Positions 1-8,802 of a DNA stretch of 64,000 nucleotides are shown piece after piece. The notes beneath the pieces are model-generated. The model was not told the DNA's origin. It did not search any database and worked only from the letters and a program-made list of their open reading frames with translations. Numbering within the stretch: position 1 is the stretch's first letter; every line of letters starts with the position of its first letter. This DNA is from Nonomuraea pusilla (GTDB lineage: Bacteria > Actinomycetota > Actinomycetes > Streptosporangiales > Streptosporangiaceae), in the NCBI RefSeq assembly GCF_900109355.1, contig NZ_FOBF01000020.1, positions 5,387-69,386 of the forward strand. Reading direction: 5' to 3'. The translations under genes and the position numbers were made by a program.

Positions 1-127
1 GGCGTGGTCGGCGTAGCCGGTGCGGGAGGCGACGCGATCCGTGTGCGAGAAGGGTGCGGGCGGGAGTCGGCGTGGGAGGCGACGTGGCCGTCCCGCCAGG
101 CGACCTGGCCGTCCCGGGCTGCCGGTG

Positions 128-140
128 ATGAAAGTTTCAT
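128..140. promoter_or_regulatory. Short perfect inverted repeat ATGAAA-G-TTTCAT
   Basis: Thirteen bases form a perfect inverted repeat around a single G, about 90 bases before the CebR-type box of the cellulase gene. GAAA-N-TTTC cores are known in promoters of actinomycete xylan and cellulose genes, so a second operator is possible. That reading is inference; chance occurrence cannot be excluded. Confidence 0.35.
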
Positions 141-230
141 GCACCTTGGCGGGCATTCAGCGAGGATGCGGGCCGCGCCCCGCGCGTAACCGCACCGGAC
201 GCTGTACAGCCCGGCGAGGGCGGCTCACTA

Positions 231-244
231 TGGGAGCGCTCCCA
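231..244. promoter_or_regulatory. CebR-type operator (TGGGAGCGCTCCCA)
   Basis: The 14-base perfect palindrome TGGGAGCGCTCCCA is the established binding site of CebR, the LacI-family repressor that releases cellulose-utilisation genes when cello-oligosaccharides are present. It lies 28 bases before the GTG of the GH6 cellulase, close enough to overlap the promoter or the transcription start. No cebR gene is in the window. Confidence 0.85.
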
Positions 245-271
245 CCCCCCCGAGACTGGAGTTGATCGCCC

Positions 272-2632
272 GTGAGATTCCACTACGGCCTACGCAGATG
301 GGCCGTGACCACGACCACCACCGTGACCGCCGCGAGCCTCGCGGCCCTCGGGCTCGCCATCGGCCAGACCACGGCGGCGAGCGCCGCGGTCGCCTGCGAC
401 GTGACCTACACCGCCAACACCTGGACCAGCGGCACCGGCCAGGGCGGCTTCACCGCCAACCTCACACTCGAGAACACCGGCGACCCCATCACCTCCTGGA
501 CCCTCGCCTTCGACTTCCCGACCACCACCCAGAAGTACACCCCCACCGGCTGGGGCGCCGACTGGAGCCAGACCGGCACCCGCGTCACCGCCAAGAACCT
601 CCCCTGGAACGGCGGCCTCGCCACCGGAGCCTCCACCTCCATCGGCTTCAACGGCACCTGGACCGGCGCCAACCCCAGCCCCGCCTCCTTCACCGTCAAC
701 GGCACCGCCTGCGGCGACACCCAGCCGCAGACGCCCGCCGTCGTCACCTCGGCCAGTTCGCTGGCCGTGCCGGAAGGCGGCACCGCGGGCTTCACCGTCA
801 AGCTGTCGTCCGCGCCCGCCTCCGACGTCACCGTCACCACCGGCAGGACCAGCGGCGACAGCGACCTGACGGTCAGCGCGGGGGCCTCGCTCACCTTCAC
901 GCCGTCCAACTGGAACACCCCGCAGAACGTCACCCTCGCCGCCGCCCAGGACGCCGACACCGCGGCGGGCACGGCGGCGTTCACCGTCGGCGGCGCGGGC
1001 GTCACCCCGGCCACGGTCAACGCCACCGAGGTGGACGACGACGCCACTGTCGAGCAGGCCGTCATCGTGGCGCCGACCGCCGTGACCGTGCCCGAGGGCG
1101 GCACCGCCGCCTACACGGTGAAGCTGGCCGCGCAGCCCTCCGCGAACGTGACCGTCACCTCGGCGGCCGGCTCCGGCGACGCCGACATCACCGTCGCCTC
1201 CGGCGGCAGCCTCACGTTCACGCCGTCCAACTGGAACACCGCGCAGAACGTCACCCTCGCCGCCGCCCAGGACGCCGACACCGCGAACGGCACGCGCACG
1301 ATCACCGTCGCCTCCACCGGGCTGACCTCCAAGTCGGTCACCGCGACCGAGGCCGACGACGACGGCGGGCCCACCCCCGTGCACGTCGAGAACCCGTACG
1401 CGGGGGCGAACGGCTACGTGAACCCCGAGTGGTCGGCCAAGGCCGCGGCCGAGCCGGGCGGCGCCGCCGTCGCCAACACCTCCACCGCCGTGTGGATGGA
1501 CCGCATCGCCGCCATCGCCGGGTCGTCCACCGTGATGAGCCTGCGCGCCCACCTCGACGAGGCGGTCAGGCAGGACGCCGCCAACGGCGCCACCCCGCTG
1601 ACCATCCAGGTCGTCATCTACGACCTGCCCAACCGGGACTGCTCGGCGCTGGCCTCCAACGGCGAACTGCTCATCGCCGAGAACGGGCTCAACCGCTACA
1701 AGGCCGAGTACATCGACCCGATCGCCACGATCCTTCGCGACCCGGCGTACGCGAACCTGCGCATCGTCACGATCGTCGAGCCCGACTCGCTGCCCAACCT
1801 GGTGACCAACCTCAGCTTCCCCAAGTGCGCCGAGGCCAACTCCACCGGCGCGTACGTGGAGGGCGTCCAGTACGCGCTGAACAGGCTGCACGCCATCCCC
1901 AACGTCTACACCTACGTGGACGCCGCCCACCACGCCTGGCTCGGCTGGGACAGCAACTTCGGCCCGTCGGTCAACCTCTTCCACACCACCGTGGCCGGCA
2001 CCACCGCGGGCGTGGACAGCGTGGACGGCTTCATCGTCAACACCGCCAACTACTCGGCCACCAAGGAGCCGCACTTCACGATCGGCACACTGGTGAACGG
2101 CACCTCCGTCCGCCAGTCGCGCTGGGTGGACTGGAACTACTACGTGGACGAGTCGTCGTTCGCCAAGGCCCTGCGCGACGCGCTCGTCGCCAAGGGCTTC
2201 AAGCAGGGCCTGGGCATGCTCATCGACACCTCGCGCAACGGCTGGGGCGGCGCCGCCCGTCCCGGCGCGGCGAGCGGCTCGACCGACGTGAACACGTTCG
2301 TGAACGAGTCGCGGGTGGACCGCCGCATCCACGCCGGCAACTGGTGCAACCAGAGCGGCGCGGGCCTCGGCGCGCGGCCGGCCGCGAGCCCCGAGCCCGG
2401 CCTGGACGCGTACGTGTGGATCAAGCCGCCGGGTGAGTCCGACGGCGCCAGCAGCGACATCCCGAACGACGAGGGCAAGAAGTTCGACCGGATGTGCGAC
2501 CCCACCTACACCGGCAACAACCTCAACGGCAACAACATGAGCGGCGCGCTGGGCAACGCGCCGCTGTCCGGCAGGTGGTTCTCCGCCCAGTTCCGTGAGC
2601 TGGTGCGGAACGCCTACCCGCCGCTGTCGTAA
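272..2632 (+). CDS. Secreted GH6 exocellulase with CBM2 and two beta-sandwich repeats
   Basis: Secreted cellulase, 786 aa, probably a cellobiohydrolase acting from non-reducing chain ends. Residues 1-39 are a twin-Arg-like/Sec signal peptide ending ASAA. A CBM2 cellulose-binding module follows (about 40-150, bounded by two Cys). Two tandem Calx-beta-like repeats (about 158-255 and 262-365) share TFTPSNWNT and TLAAAQDADT and act as linker modules. The GH6 catalytic domain runs from about 375 to the end, with VVIYDLPNRDCSALASNGEL near 447 and the acid Asp in IVEPDSLPNL near 501. The long C-terminal part (DTSRNGWGG, CDPTYTGNN) resembles Thermobifida Cel6B-type exocellulases more than endoglucanases. 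GTG start chosen because GGAG lies 11 bases upstream and the signal peptide begins there. A CebR-type box just upstream predicts induction by cello-oligosaccharides. Confidence 0.93.
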   Translation: MRFHYGLRRWAVTTTTTVTAASLAALGLAIGQTTAASAAVACDVTYTANTWTSGTGQGGFTANLTLENTGDPITSWTLAFDFPTTTQKYTPTGWGADWSQTGTRVTAKNLPWNGGLATGASTSIGFNGTWTGANPSPASFTVNGTACGDTQPQTPAVVTSASSLAVPEGGTAGFTVKLSSAPASDVTVTTGRTSGDSDLTVSAGASLTFTPSNWNTPQNVTLAAAQDADTAAGTAAFTVGGAGVTPATVNATEVDDDATVEQAVIVAPTAVTVPEGGTAAYTVKLAAQPSANVTVTSAAGSGDADITVASGGSLTFTPSNWNTAQNVTLAAAQDADTANGTRTITVASTGLTSKSVTATEADDDGGPTPVHVENPYAGANGYVNPEWSAKAAAEPGGAAVANTSTAVWMDRIAAIAGSSTVMSLRAHLDEAVRQDAANGATPLTIQVVIYDLPNRDCSALASNGELLIAENGLNRYKAEYIDPIATILRDPAYANLRIVTIVEPDSLPNLVTNLSFPKCAEANSTGAYVEGVQYALNRLHAIPNVYTYVDAAHHAWLGWDSNFGPSVNLFHTTVAGTTAGVDSVDGFIVNTANYSATKEPHFTIGTLVNGTSVRQSRWVDWNYYVDESSFAKALRDALVAKGFKQGLGMLIDTSRNGWGGAARPGAASGSTDVNTFVNESRVDRRIHAGNWCNQSGAGLGARPAASPEPGLDAYVWIKPPGESDGASSDIPNDEGKKFDRMCDPTYTGNNLNGNNMSGALGNAPLSGRWFSAQFRELVRNAYPPLS

Positions 2633-2645
2633 CCGCCCGGCACGC

Positions 2646-2681
2646 GTGGTGAGGGGCGCCCTGCCCGGGGCCCCTCACCAC
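2646..2681. terminator. Bidirectional hairpin between convergent genes
   Basis: A 12-bp perfect GC-rich stem (GTGGTGAGGGGC with its complement) encloses a 12-base loop. It sits between the cellulase stop and the end of the opposing DUF1992 gene, so it probably serves both. There is no long T tract. Confidence 0.75.
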
Positions 2682-2683
2682 CG

Positions 2684-3085
2684 TCATCTCTGCCTGTCGC
2701 GCCACTCCGCCACCACCCGCTCGACGTCGAACGGCGCCAGGTTGAGCGGCGGCCCCGACAGGCCCGTCCTGATCGCCTCGCGGATCCTGCCGTTGATCTC
2801 CTCGACGATCCGCCGCGCCTCGGCCTCCGTCCGCGCGCCCCTGGCCTCCGCGAGCGCCTCCTCGGCGTCCCTGCGCAGGGCCAGCGTCGGCGGGAGCGGC
2901 ATCGACAGCCCCTCGCTCTCCAGCTTCTGCCTCACCCACCACAGCTCGTCGTGCGGCCGGTCGAGGCCCGGCAGCGGCTTGCCCGCACCCGGCAGGTCGT
3001 CGAACTCGCCGCGCTCCATCGCCTCGCGGATCTGCCTGTCGACCCAGCTCTCGAACGGCATGCCTCCCGGCTTGCGCTCGGTCAC
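2684..3085 (-). CDS. DUF1992 (DnaJ-homologue C28-type) protein
   Basis: A 133-aa cytosolic protein that is essentially one DUF1992 domain. It shows the family pattern near the N-terminus, FESWVDRQIREAMERGEFD followed by LPGAGKPLPG, and a C-terminal helical region ending in an Arg-rich tail. Proteins of this family are conserved across bacteria and in eukaryotic DNAJC28, but no reaction is established. The GTG start has AGGGGGT upstream. It lies 46 bases after the FolP2-type gene on the same strand, so the two may be co-transcribed. Confidence 0.85.
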   Translation of the reverse strand: MTERKPGGMPFESWVDRQIREAMERGEFDDLPGAGKPLPGLDRPHDELWWVRQKLESEGLSMPLPPTLALRRDAEEALAEARGARTEAEARRIVEEINGRIREAIRTGLSGPPLNLAPFDVERVVAEWRDRQR

Positions 3086-3131
3086 GTCGCGACCCCCTGT
3101 CGTACGCGCACGCGCGGCCCGCCTGGGGGCC

Positions 3132-4028
3132 TCACGCGAGGTTGTGGCTCGGGGCGAGCGGCTCCCGCCAGCCGAGGACGGCCTCGGTCATGCGCACCGA
3201 CGCGACCGTGGCCGCCACGTCGTGCACCCGCAGGATGCGTGCCCCCTTCATGACGGAGACGACGTTCGCGGCGATCGTCCCCTCCTTCCGCTCGCCCTGC
3301 GGGCGGTCGAGCGTCTCCCCGATGAAGTCCTTGTTGGACAGGGCGACCAGCGTCGGGTACCCGATCGAGGTGATCTCCTCCAGCCGCCTGGTCAGCTCCA
3401 GCGAGTGGAAGGTGTTCTTGTTCAGGTCGTGCCCGGGGTCGATGACGATCCTGTCGGGGGCGATGCCCGACTCCAGGGCGAACGCGACCCGCTCCCGCAG
3501 GTAGGCCGCGACCTCGGCGACCACGTCGCCGTAGCTGGGGCGGAACACCCTCCTGCCGGGGCCGCCCAGGCTGTGGGTGACCACGACCGTCGCGCCGGTG
3601 TCGGCCGCCACCCGCGCCATGCCGGGCTCGCGCAGGCCGTTGGTGTCGTTGATGACGTCGGCGCCCGCCTCGATCGCCGCCTCGGCGACCGGCGCCCTGT
3701 GGGTGTCGACCGAGATGACCGCGTCGGTGGCGCCCCTGACCTTGGAGATCACCGGGACCACCCGGTCGATCTCCTCGTCCACGCCGATCGGCGCCTGGGC
3801 GGCGCTGAACGCGAACCCGCCGATGTCGACCCAGTCGGCGCCGGCCTCGACGGCCCTGCGCGCCGCCTCGACGGCGCTGTCCAGCTCGAACGTGCGGCCC
3901 TGGTCGTGGAAGGAGTTGGGGGTCCTGTTCACGATGGCCATGACGGCGACCTGGCGCTCGAAGTCGAACTCGCGCCGACCGATGCGCCTGACCGGCGCGA
4001 TGATGCGGGGGCTCCCGTGGTGTTCCAT
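3132..4028 (-). CDS. folP2: FolP2-type dihydropteroate synthase paralogue
   Basis: A 298-aa TIM-barrel protein of the dihydropteroate synthase family. Residues VMAIVNRTPNSFHD match the pterin-binding N-terminal motif, and ISVDTHR, INDTNG, DPGHDLNKNTFH and the C-terminal RVHDVAAT align along the barrel. Authentic DHPS (FolP1) carries GGESTRPG in loop 2; here the stretch is GGFAFSAAQAPI, as in mycobacterial FolP2, which is reported not to have DHPS activity. The SNKDFIGETL segment is also FolP2-like. No folB, folK or folE lies nearby. The ATG was chosen because the family begins there; upstream codons are low-complexity shadow. A TAGGCT box ends eight bases before the ATG, so the mRNA leader may be very short. 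Role unknown; possibly a pterin-like or cell-envelope metabolite. Confidence 0.85.
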   Translation of the reverse strand: MEHHGSPRIIAPVRRIGRREFDFERQVAVMAIVNRTPNSFHDQGRTFELDSAVEAARRAVEAGADWVDIGGFAFSAAQAPIGVDEEIDRVVPVISKVRGATDAVISVDTHRAPVAEAAIEAGADVINDTNGLREPGMARVAADTGATVVVTHSLGGPGRRVFRPSYGDVVAEVAAYLRERVAFALESGIAPDRIVIDPGHDLNKNTFHSLELTRRLEEITSIGYPTLVALSNKDFIGETLDRPQGERKEGTIAANVVSVMKGARILRVHDVAATVASVRMTEAVLGWREPLAPSHNLA

Positions 4029-4096
4029 CGCCTGCGAGCCTACCCGCACGGGGGGCGGCTCACGCGGGCGGCGGGCCTGGGCGGACGGGGCGGCGG

Positions 4097-4570
4097 TCAG
4101 GCGGTGAAACGGCCCGAGCGGCTGCCGCCCTCGGCCATGACCCTGATGCGTTTCATCGCCCGCCCGTGCCGCGCGCTCGCCGGTCTGGGCAGCCGCATCG
4201 TCATCCGCACCGTCGTGCCGTCCGGCCCGGTGCGGAAGTCCGCCGCGTCGCACAGCCGGTTGATCAGGTAGATGCCCCTGCCGCTGTGGGCGTGCTCGGG
4301 CGGCTGCCGCCGCCCGTGGTCGTACCCGCCTGGGATGCCGGAGCCGTGGTCGCTGATCTCCGCCCGGATGACGCCGTCCACCGTCCATATCCTGACGTGT
4401 CCGTCGCCACCCCCGTGCTTGACGGCGTTCACCACGGCTTCGTGCACCGCCAGGACGAAGTCCTCCAGCCGCGGTCCGCGCAGTCCGCAGCTCGCCGCGC
4501 TCGAGGCGACGACGCCGCGCAGCGGCGTCACGTCCGCGATCGTGAACGACCGGGCCAAGAGCGTCCGCAT
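4097..4570 (-). CDS. ATP-binding anti-sigma regulatory factor (RsbW/HATPase_c-like)
   Basis: A 157-aa GHKL-fold protein of the anti-sigma or SpoIIAB/RsbW-like serine kinase type common in actinomycetes. The N-box is HEAVVNAVKHGGG (about residues 40-52) and the G1 box is SDHGSGIPGG (about 74-83); SGRGIYLINRLCD is the G2 region. The basic C-terminal tail is not part of the domain. GGAGGA precedes the ATG by seven bases, which fixes the start. It stands alone with no sigma factor or anti-anti-sigma next to it; the nearest STAS protein is about 10 kb away and there is no evidence that they partner. Confidence 0.85.
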   Translation of the reverse strand: MRTLLARSFTIADVTPLRGVVASSAASCGLRGPRLEDFVLAVHEAVVNAVKHGGGDGHVRIWTVDGVIRAEISDHGSGIPGGYDHGRRQPPEHAHSGRGIYLINRLCDAADFRTGPDGTTVRMTMRLPRPASARHGRAMKRIRVMAEGGSRSGRFTA

Positions 4571-4781
4571 GGGTTGCTCCTCCGTCCGCGGGTTGGGCCG
4601 GTCCGGAGGGAACGGGCCGGGGCGCCTCCCCCGGCGAGACGGTGGAGAGCCCGTTCCGCGATGGAGCGCCGGGCAGGTCCCGCTCGCCCCCTCCGTGCCG
4701 GCAACGACACGCAGGCCGCGCTTCAGGACCTGTTCGAGACGTCCCCCTTCCCCCGCGTCGCCGGAATACACCGGGTTCCCG

Positions 4782-5831
4782 TCAGGGCCAGGCCCCGACC
4801 CCGGAGGCGAACTCCCTGACGCGGGCGACGGGCCCGGCGTCCGGGGCGAGCGGCGGCGTGTCCATGCCGTCGCCGTCGTGCAGGCCCTCGAACAGCTCGC
4901 GGATCGCGTCCTTCGCCGAGTACGCCGGCGTCCAGCCGAGCACCTCGCGCGCCCGCTCCACCTTCATGACGGGGAGCGCCAGCGCCAGTTCCAGCAGGCC
5001 GGGCGCGGCGGGCAGGAGCCGCAGGTGCCAGCCGGCCGCGACGGCCGCCCTGGCCAGCCCCGCCGAGACGGGGACGGTCCGCGCGCCGAGCAGCTCGGCC
5101 AGGTCGGACGCGCCGAGCACCGGCTCGGCGGCGATGTTGAACGCGCCCCGCACCGGCCGCGTCAGGGCCAGCCGGTACGCGTGCGCCGCGTCGTCGGCGT
5201 GCAGGGCCTGCAGCCGCAGGCCTGGGATGTCGGGCACGAAGGGGACCCGGCCCGCCTTGACCAGCCGGCGCGGCAGGAGCGGGCCGCCGAACAGCCTGCG
5301 CTGCTCGGTCGCGGCCTGCCGCTTGAAGATGAACCCCGGCCGCATCCGCACCACCCGCACGCCGGGGTGGTCGTGCTCGAACACGTCGAGCACCCGCTCG
5401 ACGTACGCCTTCTCCCGCCCGTACGCGGCGCCCGGGTAGCCGTGGGTCGGCCAGCTCTCGTCCACCGGCGTGTCCTTCGGCCCCGGCGAGTACGCGCCCA
5501 CGGAGGAGGCGTGCACGAGCGTGGGCACGCCCGCCTCCGCCGCCGCGCGGAACACCCGCATGCTGCCGATGACGTTGGTGCGCCAGGTGACGGTGGCGTC
5601 CCTGGTCGGCTGGAACAGCCAGGCGAGGTGCACCACCGCGTCCGCGCCGTCGAAGATCGGCGTCAGCTCGTCGCGGGCGACGTCGGCCTGCCGCCATTCC
5701 GTGCGGTCCACGCGCCAGCCGGGCCGCCGCCTGGCGACGCCGACGACCGAGGTGACGTCGTCGTCCGTCGCCAGCGCGCGCACCAGGCTGGTCCCGACAT
5801 TTCCGGTGGCTCCCACCACGACCACTCTCAT
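4782..5831 (-). CDS. NAD-dependent epimerase/dehydratase family (SDR) protein
   Basis: An extended short-chain dehydrogenase of 349 aa. The Rossmann motif GATGNVG is at residues 7-13. The active-site Ser lies in HASSVGAYSPG and the YxxxK pair in YGREK (Tyr and Lys four apart). Substrate is unknown: the family covers nucleotide-sugar epimerases, dehydratases and reductases. The start at MRVVVVGATG places the nucleotide-binding strand at the N-terminus, and GGGAG lies just upstream. It follows the alcohol dehydrogenase gene by 53 bases on the same strand, suggesting an operon. Confidence 0.85.
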   Translation of the reverse strand: MRVVVVGATGNVGTSLVRALATDDDVTSVVGVARRRPGWRVDRTEWRQADVARDELTPIFDGADAVVHLAWLFQPTRDATVTWRTNVIGSMRVFRAAAEAGVPTLVHASSVGAYSPGPKDTPVDESWPTHGYPGAAYGREKAYVERVLDVFEHDHPGVRVVRMRPGFIFKRQAATEQRRLFGGPLLPRRLVKAGRVPFVPDIPGLRLQALHADDAAHAYRLALTRPVRGAFNIAAEPVLGASDLAELLGARTVPVSAGLARAAVAAGWHLRLLPAAPGLLELALALPVMKVERAREVLGWTPAYSAKDAIRELFEGLHDGDGMDTPPLAPDAGPVARVREFASGVGAWP

Positions 5832-5884
5832 GCCGCTCCCGCTGCCCGGCGGCCCGGCCGCGAAACCCCCCTTGACCTGGCGGT

Positions 5885-7066
5885 TCAGGGCTTCAGCAGG
5901 ACCTTGATGGCCCCGTCCGCCTTCTTCTGGAACATCTCGTACGCGGCGGGCGCCTCGTCCAGCGGCACGCGGTGGGTGGTGAGGTCCATGACGCCGAGCG
6001 GGTCGGAGTCGTCGGTGACGAGCGGCATCAGGGCGCTGATCCACCGCTTGACGTGCGCCTGCCCCATGCGCAGGGTGACACCCTTGTCGAACAGCCGCAG
6101 CATCGGCATGGGGTCGGTCATGCCGCCGTACACGCCGATGACGGAGATGACGCCGCAGCGGCGCACGCTGTCGATGCACTGGTTGAGCGCGTTGAGCCGG
6201 TCCACGCCCGCGTGCGACATGAGCGGGGCGGCCATGGCGTCGGGCAGCAGTCCCGTGAGCGTCTGGGCGATCTTCGCGGCGGGCGAGCCGTGCGCCTCCA
6301 TGCCGACCGCGTCGATCACGGAGTCGGCGCCGCGTCCGGAGGTGCGGGCGCGGATCTCCTCGGGCACGTCGTGGGTCTCGGAGGCGTCCACGACCTCGAC
6401 GCCGTGGCGGCGGGCCATCTCCAGCCGCTCGGGGACGCCGTCCACGCCGATGACGTGGTGTCCGAGGTGGCGGGCGATGCGGGCGCACATCTGGCCGATC
6501 GGCCCGAGTCCGAAGACGGCGACGGTGCCGCCCTCGGGGATCTCCGCGTACGCGACGGCCTGCCAGGCGGTGGGCAGCACGTCGGACAGGTAGACGAAGC
6601 GCTCGTCGGGCGGGCCCTCCGGCACCTTGATCGGGCCGAACTGGGCCTCGGGCACCCGCAGGTACTCGGCCTGGGCGCCGGGCACCCGGCCGTACAGCTT
6701 GGTGTAGCCGAACAGCGCGGCGCCCATGCCGTGCTCGCGCACCTGGGTGGTCTCGCACTGGGCGTACAGCTCCATGCCGCACATGTGGCAGTGCCCGCAG
6801 GCGATGTTGAACGGGATGACCACGCGGTCGCCCGGTTTGAGCCCGTTCACGGTGGAGCCGACGGCCTCGACGACCCCCATGGGCTCGTGGCCGAGGATGT
6901 CGCCCTCCGCCATGAACGGCCCGAGCACCTCGTACAGGTGCAGGTCCGAGCCGCAGATGCCGCTGCTGGTCACCCTGATGACCGCGTCGTTCGGCTCCTT
7001 GATCATGGGGTCGGGGACCTCCTCGACCCGTACGTCGCGCTTGCCGTGCCAGGTGACGGCCTTCAT
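5885..7066 (-). CDS. Zinc-dependent alcohol dehydrogenase (formaldehyde-dehydrogenase-like MDR)
   Basis: A 393-aa medium-chain dehydrogenase. The catalytic-zinc region is GICGSDLHLYE with the downstream GHEPMGVVE. The structural-zinc loop CGHCHMCGMELYAQC has the four expected Cys. The cofactor-binding motif is VFGLGPIGQMCA near residue 200. The long insertion and the phrase LYGRVPGAQAEYLRVP are typical of glutathione-independent formaldehyde dehydrogenase-like enzymes, but substrate cannot be set from sequence. AAGGAG lies six bases before the ATG. It is the first gene of a probable operon with the downstream SDR protein. Confidence 0.9.
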   Translation of the reverse strand: MKAVTWHGKRDVRVEEVPDPMIKEPNDAVIRVTSSGICGSDLHLYEVLGPFMAEGDILGHEPMGVVEAVGSTVNGLKPGDRVVIPFNIACGHCHMCGMELYAQCETTQVREHGMGAALFGYTKLYGRVPGAQAEYLRVPEAQFGPIKVPEGPPDERFVYLSDVLPTAWQAVAYAEIPEGGTVAVFGLGPIGQMCARIARHLGHHVIGVDGVPERLEMARRHGVEVVDASETHDVPEEIRARTSGRGADSVIDAVGMEAHGSPAAKIAQTLTGLLPDAMAAPLMSHAGVDRLNALNQCIDSVRRCGVISVIGVYGGMTDPMPMLRLFDKGVTLRMGQAHVKRWISALMPLVTDDSDPLGVMDLTTHRVPLDEAPAAYEMFQKKADGAIKVLLKP

Positions 7067-7077
7067 GCTGTCTCCTT

Positions 7078-7111
7078 ACTCCGGTGGCTGCGATACTCCG
7101 GTGGCTGCGAT
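7078..7111. repeat. Tandem 17-bp direct repeat
   Basis: ACTCCGGTGGCTGCGAT occurs twice without a gap immediately upstream of the alcohol dehydrogenase ribosome binding site. It lies in that gene's leader or promoter, so it could be a doubled regulator site or simply a recent slippage duplication. Confidence 0.8.
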
Positions 7112-7262
7112 CGCCGACAAATGCCGCATACCCCCACATATGGCCGCAAACAGCTCGGTCGCCGCGGGGGCATACCGCCGTGATAGGAGCCAACTGGTAC
7201 GACCGCTCCCCGCGCTCCCGCCCGTACGGTGGCGACACCCCCCAGTACGCGAGGAGAGTCAC

Positions 7263-8633
7263 ATGCTCCCCAGAAGGACCGTGACGGCGGGCATCGCGCT
7301 CGCCGCCACCCTCGTCACCGTCCCCGCCGCGGCGTTCGCGGCGAGGAGCGCCGCCCCCCAGGACGCCACCCCCTTCGAGGCCGCCAGGACCGCCGCGGCC
7401 GCCGTCGCCGACCCGCCGTCCGGGCTCGTCGGCGCGCTCACCCGCGACCTCGGCGTCTCCGCGGAGCAGGCCAGGACCCGCCTGGTCAACGAGGCCGCCG
7501 CCGCGGCGCTGGAGCCCAGGCTGCGCGCCCTGTTAGGCGACTCGTACGCGGGCTCGTGGGTGACCGGCCCCACCTCCACCCCCGTCGCCGCCACCACCGA
7601 CCCGGCGCGGGCCGGCGAGATCGCCGGCTACGGCGTCGAGGCCCGCGTCGCCGCCCGCCCGCTCGCCGCCCTGGACGCCGCCAAGGCCGCGCTCGACCAC
7701 GCGTCCGCCAGGGCCCCCAGGACCGCCCCCGTCTGGTACGTGGACGTCGTCGAGAACAGCGTCGTCGTCCTGACCTCCACCCCCGCCAAGGCCGCCGCCT
7801 GGGTCGAGGCCAGCGGCGCCGACGCCTCAGCCGTCAAGGTCGTACGCTCCGACGAGCGCCCCCGCACCTTCTACGACGTCCGCGGCGGCGACGCCTACTA
7901 CATCGGCTCCGGCACCCGCTGCTCCGTCGGCTTCGCCGTGACCAGGGCGGGCTCGCCCGGCGGGTTCGTCAGCGCCGGCCACTGCGGCACCACCGGCAGC
8001 ACCACCTCGGGCGCCAACCGGGTCGCCCAGGGCACCTTCCGCGGCTCCTCCTTCCCCGGCAACGACTACTCCTGGGTCGAGGTCAACTCCCAGTGGACCC
8101 CCGTCGGCGTCGTCTACGCCTACGGCTCCGGCCTGCTGCCCGTGCGCGGATCGGCCGTCGCCCAGCCCGGCTCGGCCGTGTGCCGCTCCGGATCGACCAC
8201 CGGCTACCACTGCGGCACCGTCCAGCAGCTCGACACCAGCGTCACCTACTCGCAGGGCACCGTCACCGGCGTGACCAGGACGAACGTCTGCGCCGAGCCG
8301 GGCGACTCCGGCGGCTCGTTCATCTCGGGCGACCAGGCGCAGGGCGTCACCTCCGGCGGCTCGGGCGACTGCACCTCCGGCGGCACCACGTACTTCCAGC
8401 CGGTCAACGAGATCCTCGCGACGTACGGGCTCACGCTGGCCACCCAGGGCGGCGGCGGCAGCACCCCGCCCACCTCTCCCCCGCCCTCCGGCGGCACCTG
8501 GTCGCCCGGCGTCGCGTACGCGGCCGGGGCGCAGGTGACGTACGGCGGCGCCGCCTACGTCTGCCTCCAGGGGCACACCTCCCAGGCCGGCTGGGAGCCC
8601 CCGAACGTGCCCGCCCTCTGGCAGCGCGTCTGA
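7263..8633 (+). CDS. Secreted streptogrisin-like S1 protease with C-terminal chitin-binding domain
   Basis: A 456-aa preproprotease of the alpha-lytic/streptogrisin family. A signal peptide spans residues 1-27 and a helper pro-region about 50-200. The mature protease starts near FYDVRGGDAYYIG. The catalytic triad is visible: His in SAGHCG (about 240), Asp in GNDYSWVEV, and Ser in GDSGGSF. Cys pairs match the family disulfides. A Gly/Pro/Thr linker joins a CBM5/12 domain (about 408-456: WSPGVAYAAGAQVTYGGAAYVC, ending LW) that binds chitin. Length and layout resemble streptogrisin C. GGAGAG lies eight bases before the ATG. Likely acts outside the cell on fungal or insect biomass. Confidence 0.93.
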   Translation: MLPRRTVTAGIALAATLVTVPAAAFAARSAAPQDATPFEAARTAAAAVADPPSGLVGALTRDLGVSAEQARTRLVNEAAAAALEPRLRALLGDSYAGSWVTGPTSTPVAATTDPARAGEIAGYGVEARVAARPLAALDAAKAALDHASARAPRTAPVWYVDVVENSVVVLTSTPAKAAAWVEASGADASAVKVVRSDERPRTFYDVRGGDAYYIGSGTRCSVGFAVTRAGSPGGFVSAGHCGTTGSTTSGANRVAQGTFRGSSFPGNDYSWVEVNSQWTPVGVVYAYGSGLLPVRGSAVAQPGSAVCRSGSTTGYHCGTVQQLDTSVTYSQGTVTGVTRTNVCAEPGDSGGSFISGDQAQGVTSGGSGDCTSGGTTYFQPVNEILATYGLTLATQGGGGSTPPTSPPPSGGTWSPGVAYAAGAQVTYGGAAYVCLQGHTSQAGWEPPNVPALWQRV

Positions 8634-8645
8634 CCCTCTCCCCCT

Positions 8646-8671
8646 CCCGGGCCGGGCTCCCCCGGCCCGGG
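8646..8671. terminator. Hairpin after the protease gene
   Basis: CCCGGGCCGG and its exact complement form a 10-bp stem with a six-base loop, 13 bases after the protease stop. No T tract follows. Confidence 0.65.
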
Positions 8672-8802
8672 ATCGCCATGAAACGGTCGGCCACTCGCAC
8701 GCCGGAGGCAAAGCGGAAGTCCGTCTCCCCAAGACTCTTTACACGCTACGTGCGCACCGGGTAACTGTAGGTAGCACGAGATCGCGGACAAGGAGCCGGG
8801 CG

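Noticed and set aside
262..2436. Second long frame over the cellulase gene
   Set aside because: The translation is Arg/His-rich noise, while the GTG frame at 272 has a signal peptide, CBM2 and GH6 motifs.
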